A DNA stretch of 33,647 nt, taken from NCBI GenBank assembly GCA_031283745.1, contig JAITBH010000119.1:1-33647 (forward strand), written 5' to 3'. Position numbers and translations under genes: made by a program. Of this stretch, positions 1-7,317 are shown one piece after another. The DNA comes from Candidatus Ectomicrobium neotermitis. Its GTDB lineage: Bacteria; Elusimicrobiota; Endomicrobiia; Endomicrobiales; Endomicrobiaceae. The notes under the pieces are model-generated. The model made no database searches, was not told the origin of the DNA, and worked only from the letters and a program-made list of their open reading frames with translations. Within the stretch, counting starts at the first letter, position 1. Each line of letters starts with the position of its first letter.

Positions 1-130
1 ACCAGTAAAAAGACTCAAAGTTGCTGACAATTCCTGCACAGGCAATGATTTTTTCATTCAAAAGGTGCTTGATTATGACATTTGCTACTTTTCTGTTTGG
101 AACCGTTACAAAAACATCAATAAATTTCAT
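1..130 (-). CDS. cutA: CutA1-like divalent-ion tolerance protein, N-terminal part (cut by window edge)
   Basis: Forty-three N-terminal residues are readable on the minus strand. They begin MKFIDVFVTVPNRKVANVII, continue with a segment containing EKIIACAGIV and end with SFYW at the window edge. This matches the opening of the CutA1 family: a first beta strand ending in T-x-P, a helix, then the 'L-A-A-C-V' type strand and the 'S-x-Y-x-W' turn. CutA1 proteins are small trimeric cytoplasmic proteins linked to copper and divalent-metal tolerance, with unclear biochemistry. The ATG at 128-130 has a good ribosome binding site (GAGGAG, minus strand) about 8 bases upstream. The C-terminal half lies outside the window. 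Its promoter would have to lie in or beyond the repeat array starting at 151, unless it is read through from pyrG. The identification rests on the N-terminus only. Confidence 0.75.
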   Translation of the reverse strand, partial: MKFIDVFVTVPNRKVANVIIKHLLNEKIIACAGIVSNFESFYW

Positions 131-150
131 TGTTTAGTCTCCTCGCACTA

Positions 151-386
151 CTTTGCAGGCGTTCCACCTGAGTGATCAGTGGTTAGTGGTTAGTGGTTAG
201 TCAACGACCTTAACGACCAGTGATCAGTGATTAGTGGTTAGTGGTTAGTCAACGACCTTAACGACTTTGCAGGCGTTCCACCTGAGTGATCAGTGGTTAG
301 TGGTTAGTCAACGACCACAACGGCTTTGCAGGCGTTCCACCTGAGTGATCAGTGATTAGTGGTTAGTCAACGACCACAACCACGAC
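151..386. repeat. Repeat family A: four direct copies carrying a GTGGTTA heptamer run
   Basis: There are four head-to-tail copies: 151-217, 218-264 (lacks the first ~20 bases), 265-323 and 324-386. A full copy begins CTTTGCAGGCGTTCCACCTG, then GTGATCA, then a run of the heptamer GTGGTTA or GTGATTA, then TTAGTCAACGACC. The heptamer run differs between copies: three units in the first two copies and two in the last two, as expected from slipped-strand expansion. The array begins only about 20 bases upstream of the cutA-like start codon, so it occupies that gene's upstream region. No coding capacity is apparent. On the minus strand every copy carries a TTGACT, similar to a -35 element, but I see no matching -10 element. 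Confidence 0.85.
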
Positions 387-451
387 AACATCAACGGCGA
401 ACACCTTGTCGTTGTAGTGTCGTTGCCGTTCCCTTTCGTTCCCTAATCCCT
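387..451. other. Low-complexity linker between repeat families A and B
   Basis: A short stretch rich in CAACG and GTCGTTG trinucleotide-like words. It leads into the first phased C-runs (CCC at 431, 441 and 448). It holds no gene and no hairpin that I can defend. It looks like degenerate material from the same repeat region. Confidence 0.5.
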
Positions 452-547
452 GCCGTCAACAACACCGGCATCGACCCGCCAAAAGGAATCGACGGGCGGG
501 AGGGTTTGAAACCCTCCCCTACATTGGTCGGTTGCCATCGGTGCCGT
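452..547. repeat. REP-like unit B, copy 1 (96 bp)
   Basis: First of three 96-bp units. It contains two inverted repeats: CCCGCC...GGCGGG-type arms around AAAAGGAATC (here slightly imperfect, GACGGGC), and a perfect 10-bp palindrome GGGAGGGTTT / AAACCCTCCC with one central base. On the minus strand the second palindrome is preceded by GTAG. That is the layout of REP sequences processed by RAYT (TnpA-REP) transposases, which have a GTAG/GTGG tetranucleotide 5' of a hairpin. No RAYT gene is in the window. The unit ends with GGTCGGTTGCCATCGGTGCC. Confidence 0.8.
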
Positions 548-611
548 TGTCGTGGCAGTTCCCTGTCGTTCCCTTCCGTTCCCTTTTGTTCCCTTTCTTT
601 CCCTGACCCCT
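548..611. repeat. Phased C-run spacer between B units (10-bp period)
   Basis: CCC trinucleotides fall at 561, 571, 581, 591 and 601, an exact 10-bp period, each within a word of the form GTTCCCTNNN. On the minus strand this gives five GGG runs separated by 7-base loops, which satisfies the usual intramolecular G-quadruplex rule. Similar but shorter phased runs occur at 431-450, 742-778 and 910-953. It is non-coding by composition, although the lack of stop codons creates long spurious reading frames. Confidence 0.75.
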
Positions 612-707
612 GTCGTCAACAACAACGGCATCGACCCGCCAAAAGGAATCGGCGGGTGGGAGGGTTTGAAACCCTCCCCTACATTGGTCGGTTGCCATCG
701 GTGCCGT
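612..707. repeat. REP-like unit B, copy 2 (96 bp)
   Basis: Second 96-bp unit, nearly identical to copies 1 and 3. It keeps the CCGCC/GGCGG stem and the perfect GGGAGGGTTT/AAACCCTCCC palindrome followed by CCTAC (GTAG on the minus strand). After its end the similarity with copy 3 continues for about 35 more bases (GTCGTTTTTGTTGTGG and GTCGTGTCGTGGTC). Copy 1 lacks this extension, so a full repeating module is longer than 96 bp. Confidence 0.8.
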
Positions 708-779
708 TTGTCGTTTTTGTTGTGGTCGTGTCGTGGTCTTTCCCTTTCTTTCCCTGTTGTTCCCTGACACCTGGCCCCT

Positions 780-875
780 GCCGTCAACAACAACGGCATT
801 GACCCGCCAAAAGGAATCGGCGGGCGGGAGGGTTTGAAACCCTCCCCTACATTGCTCGGTTGCCATCGGTGCCGT
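780..875. repeat. REP-like unit B, copy 3 (96 bp)
   Basis: Third 96-bp unit, spaced 168 bp from copy 2 (copies 1 and 2 are 160 bp apart). It contains a perfect CCCGCC/GGCGGG stem and the GGGAGGGTTT/AAACCCTCCC palindrome. It is followed by the same 35-base extension as copy 2 and then by the phased C-runs that enter the 3' end of pyrG. Confidence 0.8.
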
Positions 876-958
876 TCGTCGTTTTTGTTGTGGTCGTGTC
901 GTGGTCGTTCCCTGTCGTTCCCTTCAGTTCCCCTTTCTTTCCCTGTTGTTCCCTGCCG
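876..958. repeat. Repeat extension and phased C-runs overlapping the pyrG 3' end
   Basis: This contains the 35-base extension shared with copy 2, then CCC runs at 910, 920, 930, 941 and 951 (about 10-bp period). The pyrG stop codon (924-926) and the last roughly 10 codons of pyrG lie inside this tract. The minus strand, which has the sense of the pyrG mRNA, therefore carries five consecutive G-runs around the stop codon. Confidence 0.75.
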
Positions 959-2537
959 TTTGCGGCAAAGCCGCCTTTACAAATCCCTCAAACAGCGGGT
1001 GGGGTTTCATGGGTCGGGAGGCGAACTCGGGGTGGAACTGGGCGGCGATGAAAAATGGGTGCCCTTTTAGTTCCATAATTTCGGGCAGTATGTTTTTGTG
1101 ATAGGCGCTGACATCAAAGCCGACTTTTGCAAGGTTTGGGATAAATTCGGGATTTACCTCATATCTGTGGCGGTGTCTTTCCTCAACTCTTGCCCTCTTG
1201 TAGAGGCTGCGGGCAAGGGTGTCCTTTTTTATGTCTGCAACATAGTTGCCTAACCTCATCGTTGCCCCGCGGTATTTGACATTCTTTTGCTCGTCAAGAA
1301 TTGTAACCACAGGATAAGGGGTTTGGGGGTCAAATTCGGTGGAATTTGCACCCTTTAAGCCCGCTAAATTCCTCGATATTTCTACAACAGCACACTGCAA
1401 GCCCAAACATATGCCAAAAAATGGAACATTATTTTCCCGAGCATAGGTAATAGCCTTGATTTTTCCCTCAACTCCCCTCAAGCCAAAACCACCCGGCACC
1501 AAAATCCCATCATAATTTTTAAGCTTTTCAATCAAACCGGCGTCCTCAGCGCCCAAATAATCAATCTTTATCTTGGCTCTATGTTCTGTGGCTGCTATCT
1601 GCAAAGACTCGTGTATGGATTTGTAAGCATCTTTTAAGTCCGCATATTTGCCCACAACGGCTATCGACACATTTTTGTCTAAGCGGGCTAAATCCGACTT
1701 TATCCTCTTTATCCAAGAGGAGTTAAAAGTGCGGGGCGGTTTAATTTGTAAGCCCTCCATTATCAACTTGTCGACATTTTGGTTTTTGAGCATCTCGGGT
1801 ATGTAATAAATGGAAGGGCTGTCCTTTGCCTCAATGACGCACTTTGTTTTGACATTGCAAAAAAGAGCAATCTTGTTTTTTAGTGCCTGCTCTATATCCC
1901 TCTCAGACCTACAAATAATCATATCGGGCATAATGCCAATCTCACGCAACTTGTTTACGGAGTGCTGGGTGGGCTTGGTTTTTAGCTCATGGGCTGCTGC
2001 GATATAGGGGACATAAGAAACATGAATGCTGAAAACATCTTCTTTTTTGTTTTCTATCTGAAATTGTCTGGCTGCCTCCATAAAAGGAAGCCCCTCAATA
2101 TCCCCAACAGTCCCCCCGATCTCTATTATCGTGATGTCGTAATCATTTTTTAATGCACCGAAACGTCTTTTTATCTCATCGGTTATATGCGGAATAACCT
2201 GAACAGTATCCCCGTCATAATCCCCGCGGCGCTCTCTGTCGATAACAGTCCGATAAACTGCACCAGCGGTATTGGTGTTGGCTTTGCTCGTATAAATATC
2301 AAGGAAACGTTCATAAGTTCCCAAATCAAGATCGGTCTCCGCACCGTCTATCGTCACAAAAACCTCGCCGTGCTGATATGGGTTCATCGTGCCGGGGTCA
2401 ACATTTATATACGGGTCAAACTTGATCATATTCACCTTAAACCCATAAAGTTGCAAAAGTTTGCCTATGCTTGCCCCAGAAATTCCCTTTCCAAGTGAAC
2501 TTATAACCCCGCCAGTGATAAAAATAAACTTTGCCAT
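924..2537 (-). CDS. pyrG: CTP synthase
   Basis: Cytoplasmic CTP synthase: UTP + ATP + glutamine to CTP. It has 537 residues, the usual family length. The N-terminal amidoligase domain starts MAKFIFITGGVISSLGKGI and contains the P-loop-like GGVISSLGKG and the CTP/UTP-binding region around DPYINVDPGTMNPYQHGEVF. The C-terminal class I glutamine amidotransferase domain has PGGFGLRG, the nucleophile in GICLGLQ and the His-Glu pair in QFHPEF. The start has AGAGGG upstream and lies 12 bases after the purF stop, so it is the last gene of the carA-carB-purF-pyrG operon. Oddity: the final residues after ...GFVKAAL (PQTAGNNRERKGN) are encoded by repeat-derived DNA and the stop codon lies within it, so the native C-terminus was probably replaced. 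Catalysis should not depend on this tail. Confidence 0.98.
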   Translation of the reverse strand: MAKFIFITGGVISSLGKGISGASIGKLLQLYGFKVNMIKFDPYINVDPGTMNPYQHGEVFVTIDGAETDLDLGTYERFLDIYTSKANTNTAGAVYRTVIDRERRGDYDGDTVQVIPHITDEIKRRFGALKNDYDITIIEIGGTVGDIEGLPFMEAARQFQIENKKEDVFSIHVSYVPYIAAAHELKTKPTQHSVNKLREIGIMPDMIICRSERDIEQALKNKIALFCNVKTKCVIEAKDSPSIYYIPEMLKNQNVDKLIMEGLQIKPPRTFNSSWIKRIKSDLARLDKNVSIAVVGKYADLKDAYKSIHESLQIAATEHRAKIKIDYLGAEDAGLIEKLKNYDGILVPGGFGLRGVEGKIKAITYARENNVPFFGICLGLQCAVVEISRNLAGLKGANSTEFDPQTPYPVVTILDEQKNVKYRGATMRLGNYVADIKKDTLARSLYKRARVEERHRHRYEVNPEFIPNLAKVGFDVSAYHKNILPEIMELKGHPFFIAAQFHPEFASRPMKPHPLFEGFVKAALPQTAGNNRERKGN

Positions 2538-2549
2538 TTTTCCCTCTTT

Positions 2550-3968
2550 TTAATTGTCTTTTGTGATCTTTACATTGTTAAAACGCACTGCCTTTTTCTT
2601 AAACGACAGATGGGATATTTTCGTCGGATACTTGTCGGTAAAACAAGCCTTGCAGAAAATATCTTTGCCCTGATTGTTGACTGAGCAAGCCTTAATTAAA
2701 TTCTCCAAAGTCAGAAAAGTTAGAGATGCAACCCCAAGATAATCCCTCATCTCGTCCATAGACATCTTAGCAGCTATGAGATTGTCTTTCATCGGGGTGT
2801 CTATGCCGTAATAACAAGGTGCAAATATTGGCGGGCAGGAGAGTGCAAAATGAATTTTTTTAGCCCCAGCCTTTTTAAGGGAGCTTATTATTCTCTTTGA
2901 GGTAGTGCCTCTGACTATTGAATCGTCTACAAGAAGTATCTCTTTGCCTTTGACAACCTCTCTTATCGGAAAGAGCTTGAGCTGGGCGGTCAGCTCCCTC
3001 AACTTTTGTGAGGGCTTAATAAAAGATCTGCCGACATAATGGTTACGCATAAAACCCATTTCAAACATAACCCCCGAAGTTCTTGAAACCCCTTGTGCAG
3101 CATAAAAGCCCGAGTCAGGCACGGGCATAACAATATCTACACTTTTGAGTTTATCGCTCATCTGCTCAGCCAAAAGTTCACCCATCTTTATGCGGGCTTC
3201 TTTGACCGTTTTGCCAAAAGCTATGCTGTCAGCCCTTGAAAAATACACTTGCTCAAAAATGCAGGTGTTTTGCTTTCTTGTCTTGGTATAGAAAAAGGAC
3301 TTTTTTATCTTTCCGTTTTCAATTTCAACAACCTCGCCCGGCTCGATGTCCCGAATATAATGTCCCCCGATGACCTCAATAGCAGCACTTTCTGATGAGA
3401 TGATATAAGACGAGCCGATTTTTCCCAAAGTCAAAGGTCGAAAACCGTTTTTATCCCTTGCACCGATGAGGGTTTTGTCCCTCAAAATGACCAAAGAAAA
3501 TGCACCGTCGAGCTTTTTCATCGAGTCGGCAGTGATTTTTGCAAGGTCCCCTTTAGCCATAGCCAGCAGGTGGAGCAAAATTTCAGTGTCTGATGTATGG
3601 CTAAAAATAGCGCCCCGCTTTAATAGTATTTCCTTTATCTGCGTGAAATTCGTGATATTTCCATTGTGCGCCACAGAAATGCGGCCGTGAATGCAGCTGA
3701 TTTGGAAGGGCTGTGCATTGACAAGAGTGCTTTTTGCCGAAGTTGTATATCGGACATGGCCTATTGCGGCAGTCCCTTTCATCTTTTGCAGCAGCTCCTC
3801 ATCAAAGATTTTCGACACCAAACCCATCGAGCTGACTGTTCTCATCTTATCCATCCCGCTTATCGATATGCCCGCAGACTCCTCACCCCTGTGCTGGAGG
3901 CTTACAAGACCCGCCGCCGCTAAAACCGCAGCGTTTTTGGTGTTCTCAATTCCGATAATTCCGCACAT
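2550..3968 (-). CDS. purF: Amidophosphoribosyltransferase (Fe-S type)
   Basis: First committed step of purine synthesis: PRPP + glutamine to phosphoribosylamine. It has 472 residues. It starts MCGIIGI, so the catalytic Cys becomes the N-terminus after Met removal and there is no propeptide. The class II amidotransferase domain has QHRGEESAG, HVRYTT and HNGNITN. The phosphoribosyltransferase domain has the PRPP loop ILLVDDSIVRGTTS and MPVPDSG. Cysteines in NTCIFEQVYFSRAD, SCPPIFAPCYYG and DIFCKACF match the four-Cys [4Fe-4S] pattern of the Bacillus-type enzyme. The C-terminal ~25 residues are Lys-rich and not conserved. RBS AAGGGGGC precedes the ATG. The gene lies 15 bases downstream of carB and 12 upstream of pyrG. 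Confidence 0.97.
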   Translation of the reverse strand: MCGIIGIENTKNAAVLAAAGLVSLQHRGEESAGISISGMDKMRTVSSMGLVSKIFDEELLQKMKGTAAIGHVRYTTSAKSTLVNAQPFQISCIHGRISVAHNGNITNFTQIKEILLKRGAIFSHTSDTEILLHLLAMAKGDLAKITADSMKKLDGAFSLVILRDKTLIGARDKNGFRPLTLGKIGSSYIISSESAAIEVIGGHYIRDIEPGEVVEIENGKIKKSFFYTKTRKQNTCIFEQVYFSRADSIAFGKTVKEARIKMGELLAEQMSDKLKSVDIVMPVPDSGFYAAQGVSRTSGVMFEMGFMRNHYVGRSFIKPSQKLRELTAQLKLFPIREVVKGKEILLVDDSIVRGTTSKRIISSLKKAGAKKIHFALSCPPIFAPCYYGIDTPMKDNLIAAKMSMDEMRDYLGVASLTFLTLENLIKACSVNNQGKDIFCKACFTDKYPTKISHLSFKKKAVRFNNVKITKDN

Positions 3969-3983
3969 ATTGCCCCCTTTTTT

Positions 3984-6900
3984 CTACAAACTTATGCACT
4001 CATCAGACTTTTGCAGCTCTTCATATGAATCATAAGCCCGAAAATAAGCAATGGCTTTCTCTAAGTTCGTAAGTATAGAGCAACCCCGCTTGACCGCCGT
4101 TTTCCTTATATGGGCATTGTTTTGAAATTCGTCCATCTCAAAACTCTTTTTTATGTTGATTATCAGGTCGACCTTGCCGTCGATAATGGCATCAACTGCC
4201 TTTGGGCTTTCATTGCTTGATGACCAGTGAACTGTGTTTACCTCATAGCCCCTATCCTGCAAGTATTTGGCGGTTCCCGATGTGGCATAAACAGGAACTT
4301 TGAGTTTATAGACATTGTCGATAACAGACATAAATTTCACCTTATCCTTCTCCCTGCCCGTGCTTAACAAAATGCCTTTCTTTGGCTTTTTTATCTGAGT
4401 GCTTTCCATCGATAGGAGCAAAGCCGCATTAAAAGTTTTGCCAAGACAGCCAACCTCGCCGGTTGATGCCATCTCCACCCCGCTGACCGGATCCGCCCCG
4501 TCTAATCTTTGAAAGCTAAACATAGAAGCTTTTACCCCGACAAAGGGAATTTCGCTCTCGTCTAAAAGAATTTTGCCGATCTTTTCATTGTTCATCACCT
4601 TGCAAGATATGTCGGCAAGGTTTATTCCTGAAACTTTTGAGATGAACGGAAATGATCTGGAAGCTCTGGCATTGCACTCGATAACCTTAACATCATTGTC
4701 CTTAGCGATGAACTGAATATTGAAAGGTCCGTTTAAGTTCAAGCCCTTTACAATTTTTCGAACTATCGTTTTGATGACATTTACGGTTTGACCATAAATT
4801 TTTTGAGCGGGAAAAGCCATCGTGGCATCTCCAGAATGAACTCCAGCATTTTCTATATGCTCGCTTATCAAAGAAAGTATCACCTCTCCGTTTTTAGCAA
4901 CACCGTCGCACTCAATTTCTTTTGCATCCTGAATGAACTTTGAGATGACAACAGGGAAATCTGCCGAAATGTCTTTAGTCAAAGAGAGGAAATAGTCCAA
5001 ACTCTGCTTATCGTTAGCGACATTCATAAGCGTTCCCGATAGAACAAAGCTAGGTCTAATGAGTGCAGGAAAACCATTCTTTTGTATGAAATTGTCTATC
5101 TCTTGCCTCGATGTTGCAGCAGTCCAAGCGGGCTGATCTATGCCCAGCTTATCAAGCATCGCCGAAAACTTGCCTCTATCCTCCGCATCCTCAACGCTTT
5201 TTTGGCTATGACCGAGAATATTGACCTTCGCCTCGCTCAAAGGGGCTATTAAATTGTTCGGATTTTGTCCTCCCATGCAGGCTATCACGCCGAGCGGGTT
5301 TTCTATATCGATAATATCAAGCACCCTCTCAAAGGACAGTTCCTCAAAATAGAGCCTGTCTGAGGCGCTGAAGTCCGTCGAAACTGTTTCGGGATTGCAA
5401 TTTATGATGACGCTGTCGTTTTTCTTGCTCTTAAAGTATGCACTTGCCATAACAGAACACCAATCAAACTCTATGCTGCTGCCGATGCGGTAGCTTCCGC
5501 TTCCTAAAGTGATGATGCTGTTGTTTTTCTTTTTGACGGCTATGTCATCGCAAATGCCTTCATAGGTGAGGTAAAGGTAATTAGACTTTGTGGGGTATTC
5601 TGAGGAGGTAGTGTCTATTCTTTTGACCACCGGCAGGACTTTCAACTTTTTGCGGGCATTCCTGACTGCAAGCGATAAAGCCCGAATTTCTTTGACGCTC
5701 ATCTTGAAATCTGTTCCGCAAAAAGCCTCAAGAAATATCTTTGTTATTTGGAAATCGGAAAAACCCATATATTTGAGCCTGCGTAGATACTCTTTTGATA
5801 TGCGTTCAACGGCTTTCTTGACATCGCTTTTAGAGACGGAGGGCATCTTTTGAGGGCAGGAAAAAAACTCAAGCAGCTCCTTTTCCGACTCGGCTATTGA
5901 GCGAATGTGCGACAAAAACCAGCTGTCGATTTTTGTCTTTTGGGCAATATCCTCAATGGTTTTTGACCGCCTAAAGCTCTCATAGATAGCAAAAAGCCTC
6001 AAATTTGTGGGGGAAATCAGCTCTTTTTGAAGGGCATCGTCTGTAGCGTTGCGAAAAATTTTAGCGGTTATACCGTCCTCATTTTCATTGACCATTCTGA
6101 CAGCCTTTTGCAAAACCCCGCAGAAATTCCTGCCTATAGCCATCACCTCCCCAACGCTTTTCATCTGTGTTCCCAGCAGTTTTGATACCCCTGTGAACTT
6201 ATTTAAGTCCCAGCGGGGTATTTTTAATGTCACATAATCCAAAGAAGGCTCATAAAAAGCACTCGTTGTTGCGGTGACGGGGTTTTTTAACTCAAGCAGG
6301 TCAAATCCAACCACGATTTTTGCAGCAATATAAGCGATTGGATAGCCCGTCGCCTTGCTTGCTAAAGCCGATGAACGGGATAAGCGGGCATTTATCTCGA
6401 TAACATAAAAAGCATATTCCTGCGGGTTTAAGGCAAACTGCACATTGCACTCACCCACAATTCCGATACTATGGGCTATCTTTATGGCTGCATCCCTCAT
6501 CATATTGTTTTCAACATTGTTGATTGTCTGGCAGGGGGCAATCACGATCGAGTCCCCGGTGTGAATGCCCATCGGGTCAAAATTTTCCATATTGCAAATA
6601 GTGATGGTATTGCCTGTTTTATCCCTCATCGTCTCGTATTCAATTTCTTTCCAGCCATAAAGGGATTTCTCAATGAGTATTTGCGGGGTATTTGTTAAGG
6701 CTGATGAGGACAAATTTTGAAGCTCATCGGGGTTATTTGCCAGCCCGCTCCCCAGACCCCCCAAAGCAAAAGCTGAACGAATGATCACGGGATAGCCAAT
6801 TTGTTGGGCTTTTTTAAGCGCCTCATCTACTGAGTTGACAGCAAAACTTGGTGCGATAGATATACCTATCTCCTCCATCTTATTTGCAAAAAGCTCTCTA

Positions 6901-7304
6901 TCCTCAGAAATTTCAAGCGAGGCGGGCGGTGTCCCCAAAACTTTCACACCGTATTTATCTAAAACACCTGATTTGTGGAGTTCGATGACGCAGTTGAGGG
7001 AGGTCTGACCGCCGAAACTCGAGATTATGGCTGCCGGTTTTTCAATTTTGATGATCTTTTCCACCCAAAACGGTGTGATGGGGTAAAGGTAGACCTTTTT
7101 GTTTTCACCTTTATTGGTCTGAACTGAGGCGATATTTGGATTTATGACTATAACCTCAAGCCCTTCCTCCTGCAGTGCTTTGACTGCCTGCGAGCCTGAA
7201 TAGTCAAATTCACCCGCCTGGCCGATGGATAAAGCACCAGAGCCAAGCAAAAGAACTTTCTGTTTTTTATTGTTTTTGGGTTTTAGAAACTCTAAGAGAG
7301 GCAT
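3984..7304 (-). CDS. carB: Carbamoyl-phosphate synthase large subunit
   Basis: Makes carbamoyl phosphate from bicarbonate, 2 ATP and ammonia channelled from CarA, for pyrimidines and arginine. It has 1106 residues, close to the usual ~1070 plus short extensions. Two tandem ATP-grasp halves are visible: the first begins KVLLLGSGALSIGQAGEFDY, with ATP-grasp signatures such as EINARLSRSSALASKATGYP. The second begins IITLGSGSYRIGSSIEFDW, with ECNARASRSFPFISKVSGI. The C-terminal MGS-type allosteric domain starts near GILLSTGREKDKVKFM. I start it at ATG 7302-7304 (MPLLEFLKPK), not at the in-frame ATG at 7361: the RBS AAAAGGAAAAC lies just upstream of 7304, and the longer form would read back through the carA C-terminus and add an unrelated leader. 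The second position of the family motif EFDYSGSQA is intact. Confidence 0.97.
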   Translation of the reverse strand: MPLLEFLKPKNNKKQKVLLLGSGALSIGQAGEFDYSGSQAVKALQEEGLEVIVINPNIASVQTNKGENKKVYLYPITPFWVEKIIKIEKPAAIISSFGGQTSLNCVIELHKSGVLDKYGVKVLGTPPASLEISEDRELFANKMEEIGISIAPSFAVNSVDEALKKAQQIGYPVIIRSAFALGGLGSGLANNPDELQNLSSSALTNTPQILIEKSLYGWKEIEYETMRDKTGNTITICNMENFDPMGIHTGDSIVIAPCQTINNVENNMMRDAAIKIAHSIGIVGECNVQFALNPQEYAFYVIEINARLSRSSALASKATGYPIAYIAAKIVVGFDLLELKNPVTATTSAFYEPSLDYVTLKIPRWDLNKFTGVSKLLGTQMKSVGEVMAIGRNFCGVLQKAVRMVNENEDGITAKIFRNATDDALQKELISPTNLRLFAIYESFRRSKTIEDIAQKTKIDSWFLSHIRSIAESEKELLEFFSCPQKMPSVSKSDVKKAVERISKEYLRRLKYMGFSDFQITKIFLEAFCGTDFKMSVKEIRALSLAVRNARKKLKVLPVVKRIDTTSSEYPTKSNYLYLTYEGICDDIAVKKKNNSIITLGSGSYRIGSSIEFDWCSVMASAYFKSKKNDSVIINCNPETVSTDFSASDRLYFEELSFERVLDIIDIENPLGVIACMGGQNPNNLIAPLSEAKVNILGHSQKSVEDAEDRGKFSAMLDKLGIDQPAWTAATSRQEIDNFIQKNGFPALIRPSFVLSGTLMNVANDKQSLDYFLSLTKDISADFPVVISKFIQDAKEIECDGVAKNGEVILSLISEHIENAGVHSGDATMAFPAQKIYGQTVNVIKTIVRKIVKGLNLNGPFNIQFIAKDNDVKVIECNARASRSFPFISKVSGINLADISCKVMNNEKIGKILLDESEIPFVGVKASMFSFQRLDGADPVSGVEMASTGEVGCLGKTFNAALLLSMESTQIKKPKKGILLSTGREKDKVKFMSVIDNVYKLKVPVYATSGTAKYLQDRGYEVNTVHWSSSNESPKAVDAIIDGKVDLIINIKKSFEMDEFQNNAHIRKTAVKRGCSILTNLEKAIAYFRAYDSYEELQKSDECISL

Positions 7305-7317
7305 TTTGTTTTCCTTT

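Noticed and set aside
452..875. CRISPR array
   Set aside because: The units are 96 bp, the intervals are themselves repetitive rather than unique, only three copies exist and no cas gene is present.
359..1101. Several overlapping open frames of 60-147 codons on both strands in the repeat region
   Set aside because: They arise because the repeats lack stop codons. They are low-complexity, internally repetitive, without ribosome sites, and overlap each other and pyrG.
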